Shown piece after piece: positions 8,740 to 18,334 of a stretch of DNA of 64,000 bases (position 1 is its first letter; each line of letters starts with the position of its first letter). The position numbers and the translations under genes were made by a program. This DNA comes from Pseudoalteromonas byunsanensis. GTDB lineage: Bacteria; Pseudomonadota; Gammaproteobacteria; Enterobacterales; Alteromonadaceae. A model generated the notes under the pieces. The model was not told where the DNA came from, ran no database searches, and saw only the letters and a list, made by a program, of their open reading frames with translations. The stretch lies in the NCBI RefSeq assembly GCF_001854475.1, contig NZ_MNAN01000011.1, forward strand, positions 1-64,000, read 5' to 3'.

Positions 8740-10899
8740 ATGTTTGATCCTAAAACTCTCTACATCACCAGCGCGGCTATGATGGCGATGATGGTATTAC
8801 TAAACTTCCTCACATGGCGAACGAACAAAGATACACCGGGCACCTTGCTCTATATATTTTATCCTCTGGTTTTATTTGCAGCGGTGATCGGTTTTTCTGT
8901 GCACAGCCAGCTGCACTTGTGGCAGAGTATTGGTTTTGCTAATGCATTATTGTTTACGGCTTCAATCATTCACTGCTTCTCAATATCACAATTTCTAAAT
9001 TACAAAGGTGTCGAGCTTAAGCTGTTTTTGTGTATCACCGCCTTACTATTTTTTGGATTGGTTTACTTCAGTGCATTTGATGACAATTTACGCTATCGCA
9101 TTTTGGTGTCTGACCTACAACATATTGCAGAAACTATCTTTTTGCTTTATTTGTTCTTACGCTTTGCCCGTCCCCTGTACCCAAACGGAACAATTGTCTA
9201 CACCATTATCTTATTACTGGTAATGAGCGCATTTACAGCGCGCACGTTTTTAATGGGAGATGTTACCCAATTTAGTCTACTTGATGACAACTGGTTTGTG
9301 ACTACGCTATTCATTAACGGCGTATTAGCCCCCATATTTTACGCTACAGGCATGGCGCTACTATGTAATGAAAAAAGGGAGTTAAACCTCAACCGACTCA
9401 CAGAGAAAGCGCAAAAAGATTTAGAGATCCGAGGGCTGTTTCTGTCTACCATTAGCCACGAGATCCGCACACCACTCAATGGTATCTTAGGCAGTGCACA
9501 ATTAGTGCTAAACCGCACTACTAATCACCGTAACAAGGCTTACTGTGAAGCCATAATTAATTCCGCAGAATCACTTAATTTACTCATAGACAAAGTTTTA
9601 GACTACGCCAGTTTAGATCAAAGTGACGAAGCCTTATACGAAGAAGATGTTGAACTAAAAAGCTGGTTAAACAATTTGTGTTTGTTACTAAGTCCACTTG
9701 CCGAACAAAAAAAGCTGTCTTTTGAACTAATTTATGATTTACCAGAACAAGCTTGCTACTACTGCGATCAGCAAAAATTAAGGCAGATAGTGATCAATCT
9801 AGTTGGCAATGCCATTAAGTTTACCGACAAAGGTAGCGTTAAGATTAGAGTCGAATTGGTTAAAGAAACGAATATGAACCACACAGTACGCTTTAGCGTT
9901 ATTGATTCTGGCCCAGGAATAGACAAAGAAGATATCGACAAACTAACCGAACCTTATGTACAAAGTAGCGCTGGAAAAATCAAAGGAGGCACGGGACTTG
10001 GCTTGGCAATCACCAGCCGTTTACTAGAGCGTTTAGGTTCACAATTGAACATTAACAGTACGGTAGGCCAAGGCAGCGTGTTTAGCTTTGACGTGACCCT
10101 AACCCTAGGGGAATTAAGCCTTGTAGAACAACGCCACCACAACCCAGACTGTATTATTGGCCTTAACGTATTACTGGTTGAAGATTTAGACTTAAACCAA
10201 AAAATTGCTATTGAGTTTATGGCAGCCGATGAACACAAAGTAAAGCTCGCCACAGATGGTCAAAGTGCCATGACGCTCTTACAGCAGCACCAATTTGACG
10301 TCGTATTGTTAGATATGAACCTGCCAGATCTGACAGGTCAAGAGGTCATGCGTAAACTGAAAAATATTGAACATAAGAACAAACGTACGCCATTTCTAGC
10401 ATTTACCGCCAGCCTCAGCCCTGATGAAATCAAAGAGTATTTAACATTGGGTATCAAAGATATTGTTGGTAAACCTATCAAGCAGGAAAAACTCAGACAA
10501 GCACTAAGCGATTCTCAAAGCGCGCAAAAACCAAACATCAGTATAGAGCTGACCGATACATTGTATGATGACACCGCGGTTAACTCACTGAAAAGTGGCT
10601 TCAGTGAAGATGAGATCTCTTCGGTTTATAATGAATTTGTATTGTCGGCCCGCAATAAACTTATCCACATCCAGCAATTGGAGGGAGTTAACAACGACCA
10701 GTGCATCAAACTACTACATCGCCAAGCGGGCACAGCTTTGCAATTAGGTTTTAATCGCTATGGACTAGCACTGAAAAAAGTTGAACGACGCTTGCTCGAT
10801 GGTAAGTCCAGTGATGGTGAACTTACGCAAGCAATGAATTTATGGCAACAAAGTTTGGAAGCCTATTTAAGCTTTATAAGAAAGAATACGTTAGGCTAA
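8740..10899 (+). CDS. Hybrid sensor histidine kinase with receiver and HPt domains
   Basis: A 719-residue inner-membrane signalling protein. The first about 210 residues contain around seven hydrophobic segments and no periplasmic sensor domain. A dimerisation/phospho-acceptor domain follows with His240 in STISHEIRTPLNG. The ATPase domain shows NLVGNAIKFT, DSGPGI and GGTGLGLAI. The receiver phospho-Asp is D525 in LLDMNLPD. The C-terminus is HPt-like, with H660 in LHRQAGTALQLGF. All elements of a four-step phosphorelay are thus in one chain, but no partner response regulator is adjacent except the LuxR regulator upstream, whose receiver lacks the acceptor Asp. No strong ribosome-binding site is seen before the ATG. 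Confidence 0.88.
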   Translation: MFDPKTLYITSAAMMAMMVLLNFLTWRTNKDTPGTLLYIFYPLVLFAAVIGFSVHSQLHLWQSIGFANALLFTASIIHCFSISQFLNYKGVELKLFLCITALLFFGLVYFSAFDDNLRYRILVSDLQHIAETIFLLYLFLRFARPLYPNGTIVYTIILLLVMSAFTARTFLMGDVTQFSLLDDNWFVTTLFINGVLAPIFYATGMALLCNEKRELNLNRLTEKAQKDLEIRGLFLSTISHEIRTPLNGILGSAQLVLNRTTNHRNKAYCEAIINSAESLNLLIDKVLDYASLDQSDEALYEEDVELKSWLNNLCLLLSPLAEQKKLSFELIYDLPEQACYYCDQQKLRQIVINLVGNAIKFTDKGSVKIRVELVKETNMNHTVRFSVIDSGPGIDKEDIDKLTEPYVQSSAGKIKGGTGLGLAITSRLLERLGSQLNINSTVGQGSVFSFDVTLTLGELSLVEQRHHNPDCIIGLNVLLVEDLDLNQKIAIEFMAADEHKVKLATDGQSAMTLLQQHQFDVVLLDMNLPDLTGQEVMRKLKNIEHKNKRTPFLAFTASLSPDEIKEYLTLGIKDIVGKPIKQEKLRQALSDSQSAQKPNISIELTDTLYDDTAVNSLKSGFSEDEISSVYNEFVLSARNKLIHIQQLEGVNNDQCIKLLHRQAGTALQLGFNRYGLALKKVERRLLDGKSSDGELTQAMNLWQQSLEAYLSFIRKNTLG

Positions 10900-10909
10900 A
10901 ACCTGCGAA

Positions 10910-10940
10910 TGTGAGGTGCGTTTGTATGGCGCACCTCACA
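10910..10940 (+). terminator. Hairpin after the hybrid kinase gene
   Basis: Perfect 11-bp stem TGTGAGGTGCG/CGCACCTCACA with a 9-nt loop, followed by a short T-rich sequence (ATGTATTTTC). Probably a terminator, although the U-tract is weak. Confidence 0.6.
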
Positions 10941-11099
10941 ATGTATTTTCATACTTTTTCATTATCAAATAACATCCCCCCCACCTTATGTGGTGATTTT
11001 TTAGACACTATTTTCTCGACGAGAACGAGAATTGTTCTACACTTTCTATCAGCCCGTTATTAGATTGGCACTTATAAAATTGGTAACAAGGAATATGTT

Positions 11100-14000
11100 A
11101 TGCGCAACTTTATCAAGCATATCACCACGCTTAACTTAACGAAAAAACTCACGATTGCGTTTTTGTTGGTTGCACTGATCCCCACCGCAGGTATCATTGC
11201 CATTGCACTGTATCACTCATCTTCTGCACTTCAGGCTCAGTCATATGCACAGCTTGGTGCTGTCAGCGAAGTTAAAAAAAATGCCGTCCTTAGGCACTTT
11301 GATGGTGTACGAGATAAACTACAAATGCTGACCATCAATCCGCATACAGCCAAAGCCGCCGAATCTTTTACCTATGCCATTGCCAATTTAGATGCACCTA
11401 CTCATATTCCGCAGAGCTTAAATAACTTTTATCAAACCCAGTTTACTAATAAGTTCATCGCTGAAAATCCGAATACTCCACCACCTACGGGACTACTAGA
11501 TACCCTCACTCCAGAAGGGATTGAACTGCAAACACGGTACATAGCAAACAATACCTACCCTTTGGGCGAAAAGTCACGACTGATCAGTACTGGGCATTTA
11601 GATAGTTATGATTTGGCTCATCGAGAATTTCATCAGTATTTCACTGAAATCTCGAATATCTCTGAGCTATACGATTTGTTTATAATCGATAACGATACAG
11701 GTATCGTCGCTTACTCTGTTTTCAAAGAGCTCGATTTTGCGACTTCTTTAATTGACGGCCCCTATGCCGATAGTAATTTAGCTAAAGTGTTTAATGCCGC
11801 TAAAAGGCTTGAAGGTGATCAGACATATGCGTTTGTTGACTATGAACCTTACCTCCCCTCTTACAACGCTCCCGCCAGCTTTATTGCCGCTCCCATTGAG
11901 ATTGAGGGCACCGCTGGAGCGACATTGGTGTTTCAGCTCTCGGTGACTGCCTTAAACAGTATTATGACTGAAAGAGAAGGACTTGGAGAAAGTGGTGAAA
12001 CCTATTTGGTTGGCCCTGAAGGGCTCATGCGTTCTGATTCATATTTAGACCCACTCAACCACTCTGTGGTTAATTCATTTAAAAACCCACAAAAGGGTAG
12101 CATTAATACAGAGTCTTACCGCCTAGCTATCGCAGGCCAGGCAGGGCAAAAACTTATCACCGACTACAATGGCCATAGCGTGCTTTCAGCATATACACCT
12201 ATCAACATTATGGGCGTGCAATGGGCACTGTTATCAGAAATAGACGAAACAGAGGCTTTTGCAGCCGTAAAGCAGCTTACTCAAGTGCTAGCAATCGTGC
12301 TGCTTGGATGCATCACTGTCATCATCATCGCTGCGCTATGGTTTGCAAAAACACTCACAAAACCTGTTCATGCATTGGTTTCAACCATGCGCCGGGTTGA
12401 GCACGAAGGAGACTTCTCATTACGAGCTCCAATTTCTTCCAGTGATGAAATTGGGGAGTCCGCTCAAGCATTCAATTCAATGCTAGACGCGCTGCAAGTT
12501 TCTTTAACTGCAACCAACCGTGTTATGAACAAAATGGCCGACGGCTGTTTTTCTGACCGCATAAAAGTTGAATGTAAAGGCGAGCTGGATGTACTAAAGC
12601 AAGCAACTAATCATTGTGCAAGTACACTTGATGGTGCCATTGGAGAAATTAATAGCATCATTAAATCAATGTCTGAAGGACATTTTGATGGCCAAATACA
12701 TGCAACTATGTCAGGGGATCTCGCCAAACTCAAAGACAACGTGAACCATTCTCTTTATTCGCTGGATAACACCATGAACGCCATCGTTCATGTCATGAAA
12801 AACGTTGAACAAGGCAACTTCAAGGAGCAAATAAACGTAGAAGCGGGCGGTAAATTAGAACAGTTAAAGAGCTGCGTAAATAATTCCGTGCAAAGTTTAT
12901 CTGGCGCTGTCGACGATGTAAGTAAAGTAATGAACGCTATTCGTAACGGTGATCTAACCAAGCGCATTAGCCTACCGCTACAAGGGCAATTAGAAATACT
13001 AAAGGATGATATTAATTTCAGCGTGACCAACCTTGCCGACGTGATTGAAGACATTTGCAGTGTCATGGCCTCTGTCAGTCAGGGAGATTTTAAGCATGCT
13101 GTAACATGCGAGGCAAGTGGCCAACTTGGTAAACTTAAAAAAGATATCAACCTGTCAATCGAGTCTCTTGATGTGGCCGTCAGCGAGATTTCATCAGTTA
13201 TGACGGCTATCAGCTATGGTCGCTTTGACCGAACCATCGAATCCTCAATGAAAGGTCAGCTACATTCTCTCAAGACGGATATCAATCGCTCGGTCAATAA
13301 CCTTAGCCAAGTTATCGCCGAGTTAGGTAGTGTTATGGCCGCCATGTGTGAGGGTAACTTTAGCCTCCAAATAAATTCAGATTTACAAGGCCAGTTATTG
13401 CAACTCAAAGGCGATGTAAATGGCTCAATTGCCGTTATCAACGACGCCATAAGCGAAGTAACTCAGGTTTTAAGCGCTTTAGCTAAAGGCGATTTAACAC
13501 ACACCATCGACGGCAACTATAACGGTGTTTTCCATACCCTAAAAAGCGACGTAAACGCCACTATCGCCAAGTTAACTGAGGTCATTGAAAGCATTCAACG
13601 TACCGCTCATAACGTGTCACAAAGCGCCGCTGAAATAGCCGACAGCAACACCGAGATCAGCGCACGCACAGAAGAGCAAGCGGCTAACTTAGAAGAAGCC
13701 AGCGCCAGCACCAGTCAGATGCTGGAGTCATTAACCCAAGTCTCAAAACAATCCGGTTCTGCCGTTAAACTGGCTCATAATGCTGAAGAAACAGCCAAAG
13801 AAGGTGGAGAGCTTTCGAATGAAACAGTTATTGCCATTAATGAAGTAGACAAGGCCAGCAAAAATATTAACGAAATTGTCTCTGTAATTGATGGGTTAGC
13901 GTTTCAAACCAACTTACTGGCACTCAACGCTGCCGTTGAAGCGGCACGAGCAGGAGAGAACGGCAAAGGTTTTGCGGTTGTTGCGAATGAAGTCAGGGAG

Positions 14001-14390
14001 TTGGCCGGTCGAAGCGCTGCCTCCGCCAAGCAAATCAAAGATATCATCGCCAATAGTAATGAGAAAGTTGGACAAGGAATTGAAATGGCCAATAGCTCAG
14101 GGTTGAAGCTTGAACAAATCGTCTCAGCGGTCTTGGAAGTCAGTGAAACCATAGTGAAAATCAACAGCTCTACCAACAGTCAACAACATGCCATCAAAGA
14201 AGTTGATCAAGTGGTACAACGACTCACCGACTTAATTCAAGAAAATTCAGCCATTACAGAAGAAACCATGGCCGCAGCCAAACAAATGGCTGAACAATCC
14301 TATGAAATGCGTCGTCTTTTAGACTATTTCAATTTAGCCAAAGACACACCTCAAGCGACTTTGCTGGTGCATCAGTTCAACGCTTCTTAA
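11100..14390 (+). CDS. Methyl-accepting chemotaxis protein with an eight-unit HAMP-like array
   Basis: A 1096-residue membrane chemoreceptor that signals to CheA/CheW. TM1 is at about residues 17-40, a large periplasmic Cache-type domain follows, and TM2 is at about 395-420. A canonical HAMP ([14 protein letters not shown]...) comes next. Residues 480-839 are eight tandem repeats of exactly 45 residues each, with pattern xxGxFxxxI...GQLxxLKxDIN.S...L...I.E...VM. The signalling domain has the tip [18 protein letters not shown] and methylation-type helices. There is no CheR-tethering pentapeptide at the C-terminus. The gene is monocistronic. Confidence 0.92.
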   Translation: MRNFIKHITTLNLTKKLTIAFLLVALIPTAGIIAIALYHSSSALQAQSYAQLGAVSEVKKNAVLRHFDGVRDKLQMLTINPHTAKAAESFTYAIANLDAPTHIPQSLNNFYQTQFTNKFIAENPNTPPPTGLLDTLTPEGIELQTRYIANNTYPLGEKSRLISTGHLDSYDLAHREFHQYFTEISNISELYDLFIIDNDTGIVAYSVFKELDFATSLIDGPYADSNLAKVFNAAKRLEGDQTYAFVDYEPYLPSYNAPASFIAAPIEIEGTAGATLVFQLSVTALNSIMTEREGLGESGETYLVGPEGLMRSDSYLDPLNHSVVNSFKNPQKGSINTESYRLAIAGQAGQKLITDYNGHSVLSAYTPINIMGVQWALLSEIDETEAFAAVKQLTQVLAIVLLGCITVIIIAALWFAKTLTKPVHALVSTMRRVEHEGDFSLRAPISSSDEIGESAQAFNSMLDALQVSLTATNRVMNKMADGCFSDRIKVECKGELDVLKQATNHCASTLDGAIGEINSIIKSMSEGHFDGQIHATMSGDLAKLKDNVNHSLYSLDNTMNAIVHVMKNVEQGNFKEQINVEAGGKLEQLKSCVNNSVQSLSGAVDDVSKVMNAIRNGDLTKRISLPLQGQLEILKDDINFSVTNLADVIEDICSVMASVSQGDFKHAVTCEASGQLGKLKKDINLSIESLDVAVSEISSVMTAISYGRFDRTIESSMKGQLHSLKTDINRSVNNLSQVIAELGSVMAAMCEGNFSLQINSDLQGQLLQLKGDVNGSIAVINDAISEVTQVLSALAKGDLTHTIDGNYNGVFHTLKSDVNATIAKLTEVIESIQRTAHNVSQSAAEIADSNTEISARTEEQAANLEEASASTSQMLESLTQVSKQSGSAVKLAHNAEETAKEGGELSNETVIAINEVDKASKNINEIVSVIDGLAFQTNLLALNAAVEAARAGENGKGFAVVANEVRELAGRSAASAKQIKDIIANSNEKVGQGIEMANSSGLKLEQIVSAVLEVSETIVKINSSTNSQQHAIKEVDQVVQRLTDLIQENSAITEETMAAAKQMAEQSYEMRRLLDYFNLAKDTPQATLLVHQFNAS

Positions 14391-14396
14391 TAGACG

Positions 14397-14428
14397 CCCT
14401 CACTTTTTAGCATTACTAAAAGTGAGGG
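14397..14428. terminator. Hairpin between convergent genes
   Basis: CCCTCACTTTTTAG and CTAAAAGTGAGGG form a long stem with one bulged T and a 5-nt loop. No long U-tract follows in either direction; the position between two convergent stop codons suggests a shared 3' end. Confidence 0.55.
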
Positions 14429-14434
14429 ACTCGG

Positions 14435-15220
14435 CTAAGTGTTCAACGTAAACGCATCAGCGTCCAAATGTGCAGGGAAGCGCGCTCTAAACTGAACTAA
14501 TTCATCATACAACAGTGTGAGCACGCATACGCCCTGTTGCTCATCATTAACGCGTGAGATTGGCTGCCCTAGATAATCATATGCGACAGTGCCACCTGAG
14601 TGCGCCACGCCATTACCATCATCACCAATACGATTACATGCCAATACGTAGCATTGATTTTCTATCGCTCGGGCAATTAATAGATGATCCCAAGCATAGC
14701 GCCTCACCGCAGGCCAGTTAGCTACGTTTATCATCACATCATAATCATTCTGACTTCGTTGAAATACGGGAAAGCGTAGGTCGTAACATACTTGGGGTAG
14801 GACTCTAAAGCCCTTGACGGTAAAAACTTTTCTTTGCTGGCCAGCGACAACATGTGCCCCTTCATTTCCCAAGCAAAAGAGATGGCGCTTGTCGTAAAAC
14901 TCATAATGTCCATCCGGCCATACCCAGTAAAAGCGGTTCGCCTTCTTGTTTGCTTGCTGTACTAATACGGAGCCTGCTACCACGGTATTTAAACGCGCTG
15001 CTGTACATTTCATCCACGTAAAAATAGGCCCTTCTTCTGGTTCTGCCACATCCAAGTCTATGGCAAACCCTGTGGCAAACGTTTCAGGCAAGACGAGCAG
15101 ATCTACTGATTCATTCAGTGCGAGCATACTATCTAAATTAATCAAGTTCTGTGCTACTTGGCACCAATGTATATCGCTTTGTACTAAAGCGACTTTTAAG
15201 CTGCTTGCTATAACTGACAT
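14435..15220 (-). CDS. Omega-amidase / 2-oxoglutaramate amidase (YafV-type nitrilase family)
   Basis: A 261-residue carbon-nitrogen hydrolase. The catalytic triad is visible: Glu in VLPETFATGF, Lys in YDKRHLF and Cys in QVCYDLRFP. Members of this subgroup hydrolyse 2-oxoglutaramate, the product left when glutamine serves as amino donor. Its start overlaps the 3' end of the aminotransferase gene by 13 bp, and the pair lies beside the methionine salvage genes, supporting a role in disposing of the oxoglutaramate formed when 4-methylthio-2-oxobutanoate is transaminated to methionine. Substrate assignment is by family and context. Confidence 0.85.
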   Translation of the reverse strand: MSVIASSLKVALVQSDIHWCQVAQNLINLDSMLALNESVDLLVLPETFATGFAIDLDVAEPEEGPIFTWMKCTAARLNTVVAGSVLVQQANKKANRFYWVWPDGHYEFYDKRHLFCLGNEGAHVVAGQQRKVFTVKGFRVLPQVCYDLRFPVFQRSQNDYDVMINVANWPAVRRYAWDHLLIARAIENQCYVLACNRIGDDGNGVAHSGGTVAYDYLGQPISRVNDEQQGVCVLTLLYDELVQFRARFPAHLDADAFTLNT

Positions 15221-16347
15221 AACTTCTCCGCGGCTTTTAATAACGTCTCAGTGTGTTTGGCAAAACACAAACGGATAATTTTATCGCCCGGTGGCGTCTC
15301 ATAAAAAACACTTAACGGAATAGCTGCAACCCCCACTTCTTTGACCAGGTATTCACAAAATGCCACATCATCAAGCTGTGAAATCGCTGAATAATCCAGC
15401 AACAGGAAGTAGGTTCCCTCACTTGCCAAGGTTTTGAAACGGCTCCCCTTAAGCGCATCAACCAACACATCACGTTTTTGCTGATAAAACATAGCAAGTT
15501 CATCGACATGCTCACCCTGTTCACTGAGCATGTCAGTGAGCGCAAACTGCGCAGGTGTAAAACTAGAAAACGTTACATACTGGTGAACCTTACGAAACTC
15601 TTCACTTAGCTTTCTTGGTGCAACACAATACCCCATTTTCCATCCTGTACAATGGAATGTCTTACCGAAGCTGGAGATCACAAAGCTGCGTTCAAAAATG
15701 TCTTTGTCGGCCAACGCGCTTAAATGAGGCTGACCGTCAAACGTAATGTGTTCATAGACTTCATCGCTGATAAGCAACAGATCGTATTCAATTAGTAGCG
15801 ACTTAAGCGCAGCTACATCTTTGTCAGTCAAAATCTTAGCACTTGGATTATGTGGTGTATTGATGATGATAGCGCGGGTTTTACTGGTCACTTTGCTGGC
15901 AACTAGCTGCCAGTCAATACTGTAATCTGGAGAGCGTAGGGCAATGTGAATTGCTTTACCACCAGCCAATTCAATCGCAGGGGCATAACTATCATAGGCA
16001 GGGTCAAAAATAATGATTTCATCTCCTTGGTGAGTTATGGCCTGGATAGCCACAAACAAAGCCTCGGTAGCACCGCTGGTTACTGTCACCATCGTGTCCG
16101 ACTCGACCGTTTGAACATAGCGTCGCTGGATTAGACTGGCAATTTGCGCCTGCAAACCGGCGCAACCTGACGAAGGAGAGTATTGATTCAAACCCGAAGC
16201 AGCATAATGTGCTAACTGTTTCTTAAGGTAGTCAGGCGCGTCAAACTCTGGAAAACCTTGTGATAAGTTAATCGCCTGATACTGATTAGCCAGTGCGGTC
16301 ATTTGACTAAATATACTAGTGCCTAGGTGTGGTAATTTACTTTCCAA
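15208..16347 (-). CDS. ybdL: YbdL-type methionine/glutamine aminotransferase (last step of methionine salvage)
   Basis: A 379-residue PLP-dependent class I aminotransferase. The PLP lysine is in SSFGKTFHCTGWKMGY near residue 230, and NTPHNPS and the N-terminal INLSQGFPEFDAP are typical of YbdL/KAT proteins, which prefer methionine-like side chains. Here it most likely converts 4-methylthio-2-oxobutanoate to methionine (MtnE role). It is divergent from mtnB across a region with MetJ-like boxes and coupled to the omega-amidase gene downstream. Confidence 0.87.
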   Translation of the reverse strand: MESKLPHLGTSIFSQMTALANQYQAINLSQGFPEFDAPDYLKKQLAHYAASGLNQYSPSSGCAGLQAQIASLIQRRYVQTVESDTMVTVTSGATEALFVAIQAITHQGDEIIIFDPAYDSYAPAIELAGGKAIHIALRSPDYSIDWQLVASKVTSKTRAIIINTPHNPSAKILTDKDVAALKSLLIEYDLLLISDEVYEHITFDGQPHLSALADKDIFERSFVISSFGKTFHCTGWKMGYCVAPRKLSEEFRKVHQYVTFSSFTPAQFALTDMLSEQGEHVDELAMFYQQKRDVLVDALKGSRFKTLASEGTYFLLLDYSAISQLDDVAFCEYLVKEVGVAAIPLSVFYETPPGDKIIRLCFAKHTETLLKAAEKLCQL

Positions 16348-16405
16348 TGTCCTTCTCTCTTTGATGATGGTGCAAAACTAAAAGCAATGTTATTATTACA
16401 CGAAT

Positions 16406-16421
16406 AGATGTATAGCCGTCT
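16406..16421. promoter_or_regulatory. Tandem MetJ-like boxes between ybdL and mtnB
   Basis: AGATGTAT (6/8 to AGACGTCT) is followed with no gap by AGCCGTCT (7/8). MetJ binds two or more adjacent 8-bp boxes. The site lies in the divergent control region and could repress both ybdL-omega-amidase and mtnBCD in the presence of S-adenosylmethionine. Confidence 0.6.
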
Positions 16422-16461
16422 AAATATTTTTATTTTCTTTGCCAGAACAAGGTAACACAGG

Positions 16462-17076
16462 ATGAACAATGATGCTGCTAAATCAGCACTAATTGAAACG
16501 GGGAAATGGGTAAGTCAGCGTGGATGGGTGCCCGCAACTGGTGGTAACTTTTCGATCAGAACGCAAACTGGGTTTGTGGTCACCGCCAGTGGCTATGACA
16601 AAGGCCATCTCGCCTTTGAGCATTTCTTGGAACTGGATACGGATGGTAAGGTAATTTCAGGTCAGGGCAAGCCTTCAGCCGAAACTGCCTTACATTTAAA
16701 GTTATATCAACTTGTGCCACAAACAAGCTGTATATTACACACACACTCCGTCGCTGCGACTGTGTTATCACGATTTGAGACGAGTAATGTGCTAAGCATC
16801 AACGGCTATGAAATGCAAAAATCCTTGTCGGGGATACACAGTCACCAAACCCCGCTAGAAGTTGCGGTGTTCGATAATGATCAAGATATTGAAAGACTTG
16901 CGGAGCGTGTTGCCGAGTATCATCAGCAATCACCTATTCTACATGCGGTATTGATCAGAGGGCATGGGTTATATGCGCTAGGTAACAGCGTCAGTGAAAC
17001 ACGTCGCCATATCGAAGGGCTGGAATTTTTATTTGCCTGTGAACTAGAAAGAATCAAGTTGGAGTCGACAAAATGA
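16462..17076 (+). CDS. mtnB: Methylthioribulose-1-phosphate dehydratase
   Basis: Dehydrates 5-methylthioribulose 1-phosphate to the diketo intermediate in methionine salvage. The 204-residue class II aldolase-fold protein shows the zinc ligands in ILHTHSVAAT near residue 95 and a later His in RGHGLYALG. GGNFSIR near residue 28 is the usual phosphate-binding start of the fold. It is first in mtnBCD; its end overlaps mtnC by 4 bp. Confidence 0.95.
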   Translation: MNNDAAKSALIETGKWVSQRGWVPATGGNFSIRTQTGFVVTASGYDKGHLAFEHFLELDTDGKVISGQGKPSAETALHLKLYQLVPQTSCILHTHSVAATVLSRFETSNVLSINGYEMQKSLSGIHSHQTPLEVAVFDNDQDIERLAERVAEYHQQSPILHAVLIRGHGLYALGNSVSETRRHIEGLEFLFACELERIKLESTK

Positions 17077-17756
17077 TAAAGGCCATAGTGACAGATATTG
17101 AGGGCACTATCACACGTATTTCATTCGTGAAGGATGTACTGTTCCCATATGCAGCTAAGCACCTCGAACACTTTGTAAGAACTCACCAGCAACGTGAAGA
17201 TGTCAGCACACAAATTCATGCTGTACGCGAAGAGCTAAATAACCCTGATGCTAGTATTGATGAGGTTATAGCGGCATTGTTAGGGTGGATCCAAGCCGAT
17301 AAAAAGGTGACTCCACTAAAGCAACTGCAAGGCTACATATGGCAATCTGGCTATGAGGAAGGTGACTTTACTGGACATCTCTACCCCGATGCCCATGATT
17401 TTCTATGTACGCAAAAAACCAATGGCGTTGCTTTATATGTCTATTCATCTGGCTCTGTGAAAGCACAACAATTGCTATTTGCACACTCTGACTTTGGTGA
17501 TATTCGTCATTTGTTTAACGGCTATTTCGATACCCGAGTCGGTGCCAAGCAAGAGCCACAATCTTATCAAACTATATTGGCCCAGCTCCCTTATGCCCCC
17601 GAGCAGGTATTATTCTTAAGTGATGTTGTCGCGGAACTTGATGCGGCTCAAGCTACGGGTATGAAAACATTACAGCTCTGGCGCGATGGCCAACCACAAA
17701 GCGCAACGCATCCAGCCATTGATAGCTTTAATCACTTTGAGGCACATAACTTATGA
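17073..17756 (+). CDS. mtnC: Enolase-phosphatase E1
   Basis: A HAD-superfamily enzyme that enolises and dephosphorylates 2,3-diketo-5-methylthiopentyl-1-phosphate to acireductone. The 227-residue protein starts with the nucleophile motif VTDIEGTITRISF; YVYSSGSVKAQQLL is motif II and LFLSDVVAELDAA carries the magnesium-binding acidic residues. It overlaps mtnB and mtnD by 4 bp each, so the three are translationally coupled. Confidence 0.96.
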   Translation: MIKAIVTDIEGTITRISFVKDVLFPYAAKHLEHFVRTHQQREDVSTQIHAVREELNNPDASIDEVIAALLGWIQADKKVTPLKQLQGYIWQSGYEEGDFTGHLYPDAHDFLCTQKTNGVALYVYSSGSVKAQQLLFAHSDFGDIRHLFNGYFDTRVGAKQEPQSYQTILAQLPYAPEQVLFLSDVVAELDAAQATGMKTLQLWRDGQPQSATHPAIDSFNHFEAHNL

Positions 17757-18295
17757 GCCACCTAACTATTTTTCTAGACCAGCAACCCAATGAAGCAAAA
17801 CTAAGCACCTCGGATGTCACTCTCATCCAACAGCAATTACAAGCCATAGGTGTGCGTTTTGAACAGTGGCAAGTCTCAACAAATATCCTAAATGATATGA
17901 ACGAAACCGATATTAAGCTTGCCTATCAACAGGATATCGCGCGTATACAAGCCGACGGCGGCTACCTGACTGTGGACGTTATATCGCTAGCAAAAGACAA
18001 TCCGAATGCTGCTCAACTAAGAGAAAAGTTTCTGTTTGAGCACACTCACAACGAAGACGAAGTGCGGTTTTTTGTAAAAGGGCAAGGGCTGTTTTGCTTG
18101 CACCTTGAAGAAAAGGTTTATCAAATACTGTGTCAGCAGGGCGATTTGATTTGTGTACCTGCCAACACAGCCCACTGGTTTGACATGGGCAGCAACCCTG
18201 AGTTTACTGCCATTCGCTTTTTCAACAATGAAGCTGGCTGGGTAGCGCAAAGCACAGAGTCAGACATTGCAAAGCACTTTCCTACGTTAGAATAA
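17753..18295 (+). CDS. mtnD: Acireductone dioxygenase
   Basis: A cupin metalloenzyme that, with iron, oxidises acireductone to 4-methylthio-2-oxobutanoate and formate. The 180-residue protein contains the metal motif EHTHNEDEVRFFV (His-X-His-X4-Glu), and the final His lies in CVPANTAHWFD. It is last in mtnBCD, followed by a strong terminator. Nickel-loaded enzyme of this family makes a different off-pathway product. Confidence 0.96.
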   Translation: MSHLTIFLDQQPNEAKLSTSDVTLIQQQLQAIGVRFEQWQVSTNILNDMNETDIKLAYQQDIARIQADGGYLTVDVISLAKDNPNAAQLREKFLFEHTHNEDEVRFFVKGQGLFCLHLEEKVYQILCQQGDLICVPANTAHWFDMGSNPEFTAIRFFNNEAGWVAQSTESDIAKHFPTLE

Positions 18296-18302
18296 AGCCA
18301 TT

Positions 18303-18330
18303 AAAAAGGCGACCCGTGGTCGCCTTTTTT
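18303..18330. terminator. Bidirectional intrinsic terminator after mtnD
   Basis: Perfect 12-bp stem AAAAAGGCGACC/GGTCGCCTTTTT with a CGT loop. The A and T runs make it usable in both directions, serving mtnBCD and the convergent S9 peptidase gene. Confidence 0.9.
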
Positions 18331-18334
18331 ATGA

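Noticed and set aside
11060..11100. sigma54-like TGGCAC before the large chemoreceptor
   Set aside because: The downstream element TTGG is about three bases out of the strict GG-GC spacing, so it does not fit a sigma54 promoter.
16348..16461. SAM riboswitch upstream of mtnB
   Set aside because: The region is too short and shows none of the conserved helices; MetJ-like boxes explain control better.
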